NCBI GenBank assembly: GCA_016280395.1
Contig: JAEEGQ010000075.1
Coordinates: forward strand, 24,276-88,275
Length of the DNA stretch: 64,000 nucleotides
Direction of reading: 5' to 3'
DNA from: Lachnospiraceae bacterium
GTDB taxonomy: Bacteria > Bacillota > Clostridia > Lachnospirales > Lachnospiraceae
Part shown: positions 36,685-45,363 of the stretch, piece by piece
Layout of the letters: each line of letters begins with the position of its first letter
Numbering within the stretch: position 1 is the first letter of the stretch
Program-made: the position numbers and the translations under genes
Notes under the pieces: model-generated
The model's database searches: none
The model's input: only the letters and a program-made list of their open reading frames with translations
Told to the model about the DNA's origin: nothing

Positions 36685-38409
36685 TCAGTTATTTTCCCAC
36701 TTAAGTCCCTTATTCCTTGTAAACATCCTGCTTTCTTCCATGGGCATCGGTTTTCCGAAATAGTAGCCCTGTGCCCTTATGCACCCTGCAGACTTTAGGA
36801 ATTCATAGTGTTTCTCGCTCTCAACGCCCTCACAGAGCGGCGCAAGCCCCATGGCATTCGAGCCCTCAAAGATGTACTTCATGAGCATTGCGGTCCTTGG
36901 GTTATGATCGAAGCAGCGCAGGAATATCAGATCGAGCTTTATAACATCAAAATCGTAATTCGCTATGGTATTAAGCGACGAATAACCGCTCCCGAAGTCG
37001 TCAAGCCAAATCTTATATCCCAGCTCATGCATCTTTTCGCATTCGCTCTTTATATAGCTCACATTGTCGTTAAGGGCCGATTCCGTGATCTCAAGATCGA
37101 TCATATTCCTCGGAACGCCGTATTTTTCGCGCGTCTCTTCAATAGCCCCGAAAATATCGCATATCTCAAAGTCAAGCCTCGAGATATTGACCGATACGGG
37201 CACAAGCGGTTCCCCTGCCGCCTCGAGCTTCTTATAATCCTCGCAAACCTTCCGGATCACGTATTTATCTACAAGATGGATAAGATGGAACTCCTCGAGC
37301 GTCTCTATGAAATCAGCCGGAGAAAGCATTCCGAATTTCGGATCTATCCAGCGCACAAGCGCCTCGTAGCCGCATATCTCGCCTGTCTTCACTCTGATCA
37401 CAGGCTGGTAGAATACCTTTATATGCTCGCCTTCCACCGCCTCATCAACATGGTCCACAACGTACTGCTGGCGTCTTAACTTATCCCTTATCATTTCGTC
37501 GTAAACACAGTAATAAACGTCATGACGCCTCTTTATGCTGTTGCAGGCAAGACGCGCATGGTCGCACGCAAGCCCGAGCTCCGACATGCGGTCGTCAAAA
37601 TAATAGATACCTGCTTTGAGCCTGACGCGCTTGTTAACATCATTGTTGCCGAGCATCCGCTTGTAGAGTTTTTCAACATTTGAGATGATATCCTCTTTTT
37701 CACCGATGGCACAAACAAAGAAATGATCGTCCGAAAACCTTGAGCAGACAGAGCCCCTGAAGACATCCTCGAGATTCCTTGCCATTTCCGCAAGCAGCTC
37801 ATCTCCTGCCTTGAAGCCGTGCCTTTCGTTGTAAAGCTTGAAATTGGTTATATCGAAATGCAGGATCGACACCTGGTTCCTGCGCCCGTCGGGGGACAGG
37901 AGCAGCAGCTGCACCCTGTGATAGAAAAATGGCATGTTAAAGAGACCCGTAAGAGGATCCGTCTGGTGATCCACAGAGAGTATCTCGGCCTCGGCATAGG
38001 AATTCCTGTTATTGTTCAGGTATTCGTTCCTGTCCACATCCACGATAAATACGTAAAAGTACGACGTATCCTCGGAAAAATGGAGCAGATGCCCGAAATC
38101 CTCGACATAGCGCACATCCCCGTTCTTTGTTATTATGCGGTAGCGCACATAATCATGGCGCTTTTCGCTGAAAACGGTCTGCGCCTTGATCTGGTTCTCG
38201 ATCTTCGGAAGGTCGTCCGGATGCACCATCCCTTTGAACGAACCGCCTATATGCTCGCAAAAATCCCTGTAATCCTCGCAGCCGTAGAGCCTTACGACAT
38301 TTGGATCCGCAAAGAGCATCTTTTCATCATCATCAGCTGAATAAACAAAAAACCCGCCCGGCAGCCCTTCCGGGATAACACCGTTTTTCCTGGTCCCTGA
38401 ATTGTTCAT
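36685..38409 (-). CDS. PAS-GGDEF-EAL cyclic-di-GMP phosphodiesterase with degenerate GGDEF
   Basis: I chose ATG 38409 (MNNSGTRKNG) with AGGAGGCGATC directly upstream; the frame extends 12 codons further. The 574-residue protein has a PAS domain (about 15-130), a GGDEF domain in which the signature is RFSDDHFFV instead of GGDEF, and a C-terminal EAL domain with GYEALVRW, the metal ligands in VNISRLDFE and DLEITESAL, and LDDFGSGYSSL. It should hydrolyse cyclic-di-GMP, with the degenerate GGDEF as a GTP sensor or spacer. It is soluble. It lies next to an active diguanylate cyclase gene. Confidence 0.9.
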   Translation of the reverse strand: MNNSGTRKNGVIPEGLPGGFFVYSADDDEKMLFADPNVVRLYGCEDYRDFCEHIGGSFKGMVHPDDLPKIENQIKAQTVFSEKRHDYVRYRIITKNGDVRYVEDFGHLLHFSEDTSYFYVFIVDVDRNEYLNNNRNSYAEAEILSVDHQTDPLTGLFNMPFFYHRVQLLLLSPDGRRNQVSILHFDITNFKLYNERHGFKAGDELLAEMARNLEDVFRGSVCSRFSDDHFFVCAIGEKEDIISNVEKLYKRMLGNNDVNKRVRLKAGIYYFDDRMSELGLACDHARLACNSIKRRHDVYYCVYDEMIRDKLRRQQYVVDHVDEAVEGEHIKVFYQPVIRVKTGEICGYEALVRWIDPKFGMLSPADFIETLEEFHLIHLVDKYVIRKVCEDYKKLEAAGEPLVPVSVNISRLDFEICDIFGAIEETREKYGVPRNMIDLEITESALNDNVSYIKSECEKMHELGYKIWLDDFGSGYSSLNTIANYDFDVIKLDLIFLRCFDHNPRTAMLMKYIFEGSNAMGLAPLCEGVESEKHYEFLKSAGCIRAQGYYFGKPMPMEESRMFTRNKGLKWENN

Positions 38410-38505
38410 GATCGCCTCCTGTGTTGAACATGAAATGCAAAGCACCGCTGATGATCCGCAGAGGTGTTTTCGTTACCCGCAGGTCCTTGTTTTGCCGGCC
38501 GGACC

Positions 38506-40296
38506 TCAGATCTTCCAGTTGTTCCTTCCCGCTTCCTTAGCCCTGTAAAGAGCTGCATCGGCACGGGAAAGCGTACTTTTTGCGTCCTCGTCGGACTCAT
38601 CAAAATATGCAAAGCCCATAGAAGCAGTTATCCTCACATCTTCCGGCAGTTCCGGGAGTTTTATCGCCCGGACGGAGGAAAGTATCCTGTCGCCCGCTTC
38701 AGGCTGGAATCTTGCGGGAATATTGCGGAGTATCACTATGAACTCGTCTCCGCCCCAGCGTATCACGGAGTCGTTTGAACGCGTGCTCTTCTTTACCGCT
38801 TCCGTAAAGGCCCTTAGCACCTTGTCGCCCACATCATGTCCGTAGCCGTCGTTAAACTGCTTGAAATAGTCAATATCCGCGATGAGGAGCAGCGTATCCT
38901 TATGCCCCGCTTTATAGTCCGCATATGCGTCCGCAAGCGCTTTTTCGCCAAAAAGTCTCGAGCCGGCGCCGGTGAGCGGATCCATATTAAGCTTGTTGCT
39001 GAGCTCCCTGTTCTTGGTCTCGTAGATCCCAAGATGAGCCCTTCTGTATACATAAAGAGCTATCATCAGGAAACCGATCCAGATAGTTACGGCCACGATC
39101 ATGATGACGTTATGATAAATGCCGAACGTGTTCCTTGCCCTTGTCTGATAAGTATTGATGCTGTCAAGGTTCACTCCCATGCAGACTATCCAGTTAAAAC
39201 GCTTGTAAAGGCAGGAGTATGTCACCTTCTCGGTAACTTCGTCCGAATCAATCTTTTTGAATGCGTAATTAAGATACACCCATCCGTTTTCCTTTACGCC
39301 GTTAAGCTCCTCCTCATAGGCCTTCATGCCCATCTCGTTGACAGTATTTGTTGACAGCGCCTGCCCTTCGGTGTCTTTTAAGTTCGGGTGTATGAGCCTT
39401 GTGGCGTAACCGTCGCCGCCGTTAAAATCAAGGACCTTGTTTACCCACATATAGGTGCCGTCGGAAAACTTCTGGTTATAGATAAAGCTGCGGAGCATCT
39501 GTTCTGCTTTATGTTCAAGCAGCATCTCCTTAGAAAAACCGCTCGGCCCCTCTGTTGTCTTGTCGATACCGTCCACATACTCGTCAATGTAGGCTATCGT
39601 GCTGTCCACCGTCTCCTGCAGCATGGTCTTTTTGAGAGTCAGCATGGATTCGTAGGTTATCCTTGCACTTATGGCGGATATGGCTTTTGAAAACATCGTG
39701 ATGAAGATCACAGAGATGATGATGCCCGAAACAGCGATACGAAGCGTTTTTCTGTATTCGTTGACCATCGCGCTCTTTGCCGGCGGAAGCCAGGGAATGA
39801 GGCGGTTTACATGCTCGCAGTACCGGTCGTATTCCGCACCGAACTTCAACTTCATATATTTTTCCTCGGTCTCGCGTACAACGACCGAGAGGAATATCCA
39901 GTAGATCAGGGGAAGCACGGCAAACAGATAATTACCGTAGATCAGGAGCGCGCCAGTATTTATCAGCAGGCTCGCGGAATATATAGGATTACGCACCCAT
40001 GCGTAAAGGCCGTCGGTGACAAGAGATTCCTTCTCTGCGCTCGCGAGGATGTTGGCATATATCTTTGACGACATATAGAAGATCACCAGGATCACTATGC
40101 CGCCGACAACAAATGCCGAACCTATGATGATGGAAGAAAGCCTTCCCGCCCAGTCACGTCCGAAAGAAAGCACCGGAATAAAGATACCGCATAAGATCGC
40201 TGCTGCGGTAAGTACCGTCATTATGCAGATCGACAGTATTCCGACGCCCGAAAGCGTCTTCTGCCCCTGTGTATCAAATTCGATTTCCTGCGACAT
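38506..40296 (-). CDS. Fusion protein: isoprenylcysteine/phospholipid methyltransferase-like membrane domain, Cache sensor and GGDEF cyclase
   Basis: I chose ATG 40296 (MSQEIEFDTQ), with GGGAGG upstream. The 596-residue protein begins with membrane helices and an ICMT/PEMT-like region (near 75-170): WVRNPIYSASLLINTG, ETEEKYMKLKFGAEYDRYCE and VNRLIPW. A further membrane helix precedes an extracytoplasmic single-Cache-like domain (SDGTYMWVNKVLDF; KRFNWIVCMGVNLDSI), another helix, and a GGDEF domain with intact RWGGDEFIVIL. The C-terminal half should make cyclic-di-GMP in response to an outside ligand. Whether the methyltransferase-like part is active is open. The gene is next to the EAL protein. 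Confidence 0.85.
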   Translation of the reverse strand: MSQEIEFDTQGQKTLSGVGILSICIMTVLTAAAILCGIFIPVLSFGRDWAGRLSSIIIGSAFVVGGIVILVIFYMSSKIYANILASAEKESLVTDGLYAWVRNPIYSASLLINTGALLIYGNYLFAVLPLIYWIFLSVVVRETEEKYMKLKFGAEYDRYCEHVNRLIPWLPPAKSAMVNEYRKTLRIAVSGIIISVIFITMFSKAISAISARITYESMLTLKKTMLQETVDSTIAYIDEYVDGIDKTTEGPSGFSKEMLLEHKAEQMLRSFIYNQKFSDGTYMWVNKVLDFNGGDGYATRLIHPNLKDTEGQALSTNTVNEMGMKAYEEELNGVKENGWVYLNYAFKKIDSDEVTEKVTYSCLYKRFNWIVCMGVNLDSINTYQTRARNTFGIYHNVIMIVAVTIWIGFLMIALYVYRRAHLGIYETKNRELSNKLNMDPLTGAGSRLFGEKALADAYADYKAGHKDTLLLIADIDYFKQFNDGYGHDVGDKVLRAFTEAVKKSTRSNDSVIRWGGDEFIVILRNIPARFQPEAGDRILSSVRAIKLPELPEDVRITASMGFAYFDESDEDAKSTLSRADAALYRAKEAGRNNWKI

Positions 40297-40596
40297 AAGT
40301 AAAAGAACCTCCCGGGATTTTGTCCCGTCCGTTTTTTGCCGTGACGGCATAAAACTCCATATTTTTATGATAGTACCGCAATTTTACCGTGTCAAGATAA
40401 AAATGGGTTGCTTTTGAGACGCTTTCCGACCTTGCCCCGGATGTCGTTTCCGGGTTTTGGGGCTTTGCCCCGAAATCATTGAAAATTTCGCAAAAATATG
40501 TTAAAATATATACAGTTTTTTCGGAGCAAAATACTCTGCCCGGACCTTAAAGATACGGGCGGTATCGCAGAGTGTCCCGGTGTATAAGGAGGCATT

Positions 40597-42978
40597 ATGG
40601 ACTTTAACTCTATCCTTCATAACAGATTTGCCGAACCCGCCGCTATAATCGAATTCAGCTGCGGAAACCTTAAGACTGTCGGCATTACCCCGAACTTTCT
40701 TCCGGAGCTTTGGATGAACATTTCCGAAGATACCTACCTAAAGGATGATATCAGCTCATGTTTTGACCAAAGCAATCTCGATACCTACCTGACTGCTTTA
40801 AACAACTGCGCAAAGACCGGTGAAGAGCAGACCTGCGAGACCTGGCGTTCCTATGCCTCAAACTGCTGCGGGACCGACAAGATCTGCCTTTCGAGCCGTT
40901 TTATCCTGCTTGAGAAAAACGAGGACCATGCATACATCTTCGAAGCTGTCCGCAATCTCACGAAAGAGCGCCGGACCCAGAGTACGCTTGCGGACATCGA
41001 ACATCGATATGTTTCCGCAAGTGAGCAGATAAACATCTATAACTGGGAATACACCGTCGCAACAAAGGAAATGCGTCCCTGCTACCGCTGCATGCGCGAT
41101 CTGGGCCTTCCGGCCGTTGTTAAGAATTATCCCGAGCCTGCCATTGACGCAGGCATCTTCCCTCCCGATTATGCCGACATGTACCGCGAGATGATGCGCA
41201 AGATCGATGCGGGCGCAAAGGAGCTTGAAGCCGACATTCCGCTGACTGTAGGCCGTGTTCCCTTCCGTGTAAAATACACCACCGAATTTGACGAGAACGG
41301 AAAGCCCGTAAAGGCCTTCGGTTCCGCCACGCTCATCTCCGAAACGGAGCTTGGTGCGATAAAGCTCGACAATCAGATCATTGCCTCTTTAGCCGAGGAA
41401 TACGACAGCATCTTCCTTGCCGACTTTATAAAAGACACAGTCAGGACCTTCAAGAACGCAGGAAAGTTCAGCCTCCCGGAGAAAGCAAAGTACCGAGATA
41501 TCGCTGCACTGCTCCTTCCGCTCCTTAAAGACCAGCTTGGCGGCGACGAAAACCGCATCAAGGACACGGATTACGTGCGTACGGCTCTTTTCAAAGATGC
41601 CGACAGGCGTGAATTTGTCTGTAAGGACGAAAAAAACAACCGCTGGAACCGCATAGGTTTCCATGTTATAGAACGGAGCGGTGAAAGGGTCGACAGGCTT
41701 CTTATCACATCTTCTGTCCTTGACGACTTAAGAGCCCAGAAACTTGACGATGACAGGCTCATCGCGGCCCAGAAGGCTGAACTCGAGAACAGGCAGAAGC
41801 TCCTTATTGAAGCCATCGATGAAGCCAATAAGGCAAATCTCGCAAAGACCGTCTTCTTTTCCAATATGTCGCATGACATCCGTACACCCATGAATGCCAT
41901 CACGGGATTTGCGCGCCTTGCTCTTGAGGACCTTGATGACAGGGAACACCTTACGGATCACCTGAACAAGATCGTCTCCGCGGGAGACCATCTCATGAAC
42001 CTCATCAACGACATCCTTGATATGAGCCGTATCGAAAGCGGCAGGATGGAGCTTGCTCCGGCGCCTGTCTGTATCAGGGATCTGTTCAACGAATGCGCCG
42101 ACATGGTCCGTGAAAATATGGCTGAAAAGAAGCTTATCTTCAAAGCAGACGGCGAAGCCCTCGGCGGTGACACCGTTCTTTGCGACAAGCTGAGGTTCAG
42201 GCAGATCCTGCTCAATCTCCTCTCCAATGCCTGCAAGTTCACACCTGCCGGCGGTTCCGTGACTATGTCCGGTAAACTCACGAAACGCGGCAAAAATCTC
42301 ACATACGAGCTTAGCGTAAAGGATACCGGTATCGGCATGTCGGACGAGTTTAAGGCACACATATGGGAAGCCTACTCAAGGGAAAAGACGGATCCCGTAA
42401 ACGAGACTCAGGGCACAGGCCTCGGAATGGCTATCGTTCACAACATCATAAGCCTCATGAAGGGCACCATTGATGTAAAGACCGCTCCGGGCAAGGGCAG
42501 TGAGTTCATCTTTACACTTTCCCTCGAGCCTTCCGACAAGAGCACAGCCGTCTCCGGACACGATACCGCTGTCAAGGAAGCCATGAGCAGGCGTTACGAC
42601 GGCAGGACCGTGCTGCTTGTCGACGATATCGCCATCAACCTTAAGCTTTGCGAACATCTGCTCACAAAGTACGGTTTTAAGGTCATAGAATGCACCAACG
42701 GCGTTGACGCCGTAGATATCGTAAAGGATTCAAAGCCCGGCGATATAGATCTTGTCCTGATGGATGTCCAGATGCCCGTCATGGACGGTCTCGAAGCCAC
42801 AAGGCGTATCCGTGCCCTTAAGAACAGGGAGCTCGCTGATATACCGATAATCGCAATGACGGCCAATGCCTTTGAGTCCGATATCCGCGACACCCATGAT
42901 GCCGGAATGAATGCGCACATTTCAAAGCCTTTCCTGCCCGGTGACATGCTTGCAACAATAAATGAGATGCTTAGGTAA
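40597..42978 (+). CDS. Soluble hybrid histidine kinase with receiver domain
   Basis: The 793-residue protein has two PAS-like regions (about 10-130 and 145-260), a linker, the HisKA motif FFSNMSHDIRTPMNAITGF (phospho-His near 425), the ATPase domain (NLLSNACKFTP, DTGIGMS, GTGLGMAIV) and a C-terminal receiver (VLLVDDIAINLKL; VLMDVQMPVMDG, phospho-Asp near 723; final K in AHISKPF). No membrane segments are seen, so it senses a cytoplasmic signal. A perfect AAGGAGG precedes the ATG. A self-complementary stretch (ACTCTGCCCG with GCAGAGT, 40530-40575) lies in the leader. It is divergent from the GGDEF gene. Confidence 0.92.
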   Translation: MDFNSILHNRFAEPAAIIEFSCGNLKTVGITPNFLPELWMNISEDTYLKDDISSCFDQSNLDTYLTALNNCAKTGEEQTCETWRSYASNCCGTDKICLSSRFILLEKNEDHAYIFEAVRNLTKERRTQSTLADIEHRYVSASEQINIYNWEYTVATKEMRPCYRCMRDLGLPAVVKNYPEPAIDAGIFPPDYADMYREMMRKIDAGAKELEADIPLTVGRVPFRVKYTTEFDENGKPVKAFGSATLISETELGAIKLDNQIIASLAEEYDSIFLADFIKDTVRTFKNAGKFSLPEKAKYRDIAALLLPLLKDQLGGDENRIKDTDYVRTALFKDADRREFVCKDEKNNRWNRIGFHVIERSGERVDRLLITSSVLDDLRAQKLDDDRLIAAQKAELENRQKLLIEAIDEANKANLAKTVFFSNMSHDIRTPMNAITGFARLALEDLDDREHLTDHLNKIVSAGDHLMNLINDILDMSRIESGRMELAPAPVCIRDLFNECADMVRENMAEKKLIFKADGEALGGDTVLCDKLRFRQILLNLLSNACKFTPAGGSVTMSGKLTKRGKNLTYELSVKDTGIGMSDEFKAHIWEAYSREKTDPVNETQGTGLGMAIVHNIISLMKGTIDVKTAPGKGSEFIFTLSLEPSDKSTAVSGHDTAVKEAMSRRYDGRTVLLVDDIAINLKLCEHLLTKYGFKVIECTNGVDAVDIVKDSKPGDIDLVLMDVQMPVMDGLEATRRIRALKNRELADIPIIAMTANAFESDIRDTHDAGMNAHISKPFLPGDMLATINEMLR

Positions 42979-43048
42979 ATATAAAATTTTAAGTATTCAG
43001 CCAAATTTAGATATAAATTTTTGAGGTTTTTCTTCCGAAATAAAACTA

Positions 43049-43077
43049 TTGTACTTTTATTCCGGGTATGTTATAAT
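43049..43077 (+). promoter_or_regulatory. Promoter of the metalloprotease-like gene
   Basis: TTGTAC (43049-43054) and TATAAT (43072-43077), 17 bases apart, about 40 bases upstream of the ATG at 43118. Confidence 0.75.
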
Positions 43078-43117
43078 GAGTTTGTGTAAGTAGGACGCAG
43101 GGAAGGAGGAATGGCCG

Positions 43118-43999
43118 ATGTCATTTGCAATTCCAGCAATTTCATCTGCATATGCATACAGACCTGTTTATTCAGGCTATACGCAGGCTGCCGCGCGGAC
43201 AAGCAAAGCCGCAGCCCTTGGTTTTGCTGCGCCTGTATCCGCCGTTCCCGAAACCTACACAAATGCCCAGACCAAGCGGGTACGCCCCACTCTGGAGCAG
43301 ATATCGAACGAGGTTTTGAACGTCCTCGAGAAGATGCGTTCAAGCGCTAACCGGAATGCTGATTTCCTTAACCCGAAGGACTTCCTGATCGCTCCGGAAG
43401 ACCTTTACGGCACGGGAAAAGCCACGGAAGCTCAGTTTGGAGCCACTCTGCCCGGCACAGGCAATACCCCCGGGAATGCAGCAGCTGCTGCCGCAACCTG
43501 GAATTTACCCGGAAGTACCGGTCCCCTGTTTGCGGACGGCAAGGCATCTGCGGGAACAGGCATTGACACCGGTAACAACACCGTACAGGCAAATGCGGCA
43601 GGCACAGCCGGAGCGGCAGTTACAGTAGAAACCGACGGCAACGAGCCCGAACATGTTTATTATGATGAAAAATACGCCGCAGACGATATAAACCATGACG
43701 GACGCATCTCTCCTTCCGAATGCAGTACATGCCGCGAACGCATGTATGTGGACGGCTCGGACGAGGATAATGTATCCTTCAAAGCACCGGGGCACATTTC
43801 TCCCGGAGCCTCTGCAGCAGTTGTTTCCGCACACGAGCATGAACATGTTGCAAACGCTGTCGCAAAGGGGCAGCAGGAAGGCGTGGAACTCCTCTCCGCA
43901 ACAGTTTCCCTTCAGACAGCCGTTTGTCCGGAATGCGGCACGGTTTATGTAGCAGGCGGCACAACGCGGACTTCCTTCAGGGAGACAACGGAACAATGA
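43118..43999 (+). CDS. SprA-like putative metalloprotease with an EF-hand-type loop
   Basis: The 293-residue protein resembles the SprA-related family of putative metalloproteases: ECSTCRERMYVDGSDEDNVS, FKAPGHISPGASAAVVSAHE and the zinc motif HEHEH (HExxH type) near residue 243. Just before the cysteine pair lies DINHDGRISPSE, a good calcium-binding EF-hand loop. A second cysteine pair, CPECG, is near the C-terminus. The N-terminal 150 residues are low-complexity Ala/Gly/Thr-rich with no signal peptide. AAGGAGGAATGGCCG precedes the start. It is a single-gene unit with its own promoter and terminator. Substrate unknown. Confidence 0.8.
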   Translation: MSFAIPAISSAYAYRPVYSGYTQAAARTSKAAALGFAAPVSAVPETYTNAQTKRVRPTLEQISNEVLNVLEKMRSSANRNADFLNPKDFLIAPEDLYGTGKATEAQFGATLPGTGNTPGNAAAAAATWNLPGSTGPLFADGKASAGTGIDTGNNTVQANAAGTAGAAVTVETDGNEPEHVYYDEKYAADDINHDGRISPSECSTCRERMYVDGSDEDNVSFKAPGHISPGASAAVVSAHEHEHVANAVAKGQQEGVELLSATVSLQTAVCPECGTVYVAGGTTRTSFRETTEQ

Positions 44000-44047
44000 G
44001 ATTTCGATCAAAAGAATAACGGCCGGGCAGACCTGCCCGCATACATT

Positions 44048-44076
44048 AAAAACCGGGCAAAACTGCCCGGTTTTTG
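44048..44076 (+). terminator. Intrinsic terminator
   Basis: AAAAACCGGGCA (44048-44059) pairs with TGCCCGGTTTTT (44064-44075), loop of four; strong and probably active in both directions between convergent genes. Confidence 0.92.
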
Positions 44077-44105
44077 ATACGGCGCATGTGCATCCGCTTT
44101 TTGGA

Positions 44106-44732
44106 TCACAGCGTCTTTTTTATTTTTTTGATCTGCTTTACGGCAAAACCTGCCGCAAACCCCGTAAACAGCCCCGTCACAACGCCCGCTGCCATAAGCA
44201 CCGGGAAATACAGCAGGATCGCAGGCGTCTGCGTTAAAAAGAACGCCACGAGCACCTGTCCCGCATTATGGGCGACGGCGCAGAAAACGCCGCATACAAA
44301 TATCTGCTTTTCATCAAGTATCCTGCGCAGCAAAAGCATTACCAAGTAACTGCAGGTTCCCCCCGCAAAACTGTAGATAAATGCGGAAGGGCTCCCAAGC
44401 ACAAGGGCTCCGAGCAATATGCGCACTGTGAGGACTGCAAGGGCATCCGCTGGCCCGAAAGCAAACATCGCAAAAAGCGTCACAACATTGGCAAGCCCAA
44501 GCTTTATCCCGGGTATGGGCGTTAACGGCGGGATCTGCAGCTCCACGACAAATATCACAAGGGCAATACCCGCAAGCATTGCACCAAAAACAAGGCGGCG
44601 GGTACGGGAAGAAAGGCTGCCCGCGTTACCGGCTTTATTCCGGCCTGTACCGGATGTTCTGCCGTCCGCCCCGTTACCTGCAGTTTTTATGTCAGGAATG
44701 CCCGCTCCTGTTTTGGTCTCTTGCTGTTTCAT
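44106..44732 (-). CDS. Gx transporter family / heptaprenyl-diphosphate-synthase-component-I-like membrane protein
   Basis: I chose ATG 44732 (MKQQETKTG), which avoids a 44-base overlap with the upstream gene. The 208-residue product has about five membrane segments and motifs of the family: ELQIPPLTPIPGIKLGLANV, TVRILLGALVLGSPSAFIYS, FAGGTCSYLVMLLL and AVAHNAGQVLVA. It has the look of an ECF S-component-like small transporter. It follows a NusG-domain-II protein and ApbE, a set associated with flavin-based extracellular electron transfer (EetB/EetA-like). The role is inferred from context. Confidence 0.8.
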   Translation of the reverse strand: MKQQETKTGAGIPDIKTAGNGADGRTSGTGRNKAGNAGSLSSRTRRLVFGAMLAGIALVIFVVELQIPPLTPIPGIKLGLANVVTLFAMFAFGPADALAVLTVRILLGALVLGSPSAFIYSFAGGTCSYLVMLLLRRILDEKQIFVCGVFCAVAHNAGQVLVAFFLTQTPAILLYFPVLMAAGVVTGLFTGFAAGFAVKQIKKIKKTL

Positions 44733-44754
44733 GCTGATGTATCCGCTCCGATCC

Positions 44755-45165
44755 TTATTTTGCCACCGTGTCGATTCCGCTTTCCGCCTTCTTTTCAACC
44801 CTTATCACGAGCCTGTGCGGAAGGCATACAACAGGAAGCGCCGACGAATCTATCCAGCCCGTATGCACACATGTTTTATCCGGGCAATCGGCTTTAGTCA
44901 TGCATATCCGCCCTTTTTCAACCCGAATGGTATTTGTATGCCCGTTTTCATCCGTAAATGACTTTTCAAAAGGTGCCGTGACCGCCGAAAGGTCCACCGA
45001 ATAAATGCACTTTCCGTCACGGTAAACATTTGCGACGGTGCCGGGTTTTGAGAAAAACAGGGCAGCCGCCCCCCCCGCGCATACAAGGAAAAACACAAGG
45101 ATCGAGACGATCCACGTGCGGGTAGAAATATGCTTATTATTCACTTTTTCTGCCGTTTCCCGCAT
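44755..45165 (-). CDS. NusG domain II-containing membrane-anchored protein
   Basis: The 136-residue product has one N-terminal membrane helix (about 17-39) and an extracytoplasmic NusG-domain-II-like beta domain (VANVYRDGKCIYSVDL, IRVEKGRICMTKADCPDKTC, PVVCLPHRLVIRVE). The cysteine spacing CxxxxDCPDKxC followed by CLPH is conserved in this family, which often neighbours ApbE and Gx transporters. It is 22 bases from the Gx gene. Confidence 0.85.
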   Translation of the reverse strand: MRETAEKVNNKHISTRTWIVSILVFFLVCAGGAAALFFSKPGTVANVYRDGKCIYSVDLSAVTAPFEKSFTDENGHTNTIRVEKGRICMTKADCPDKTCVHTGWIDSSALPVVCLPHRLVIRVEKKAESGIDTVAK

Positions 45166-45363
45166 TCCGTTTCCTCTTGTATACTGTATTCATGCCGGCT
45201 GTGTTCATATCTTCCGGCGGTTTTTTATTCAGCTTCCTCTTGCAATACTGCAGGCGTGCCGGTTTTGTTCTTATCTTCCGATGTGCCTTTATTCCGCTTC
45301 CTCTTACAATACCGCAGGCCGGCAAACTGTGTTCTTATCTTTCCGTGATGCCTGCCTTCCCGC
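45166..45363. repeat. Degenerate 63-64-base tandem repeat, about 3 copies
   Basis: TTCCTCTTG/A at 45171, 45234 and 45298 marks the unit starts; each unit continues with a TACTGCAG-like block, GCCGG, TGTTCTTATCTTCC and a TTTATTC end. Copies are diverged. They fill the gap between the ApbE stop and the NusG-II start. Confidence 0.75.

Noticed and set aside
40500..40596. Cyclic-di-GMP riboswitch in front of the hybrid kinase gene
   Set aside because: A hairpin is present, but the conserved core of the GEMM class is not visible.
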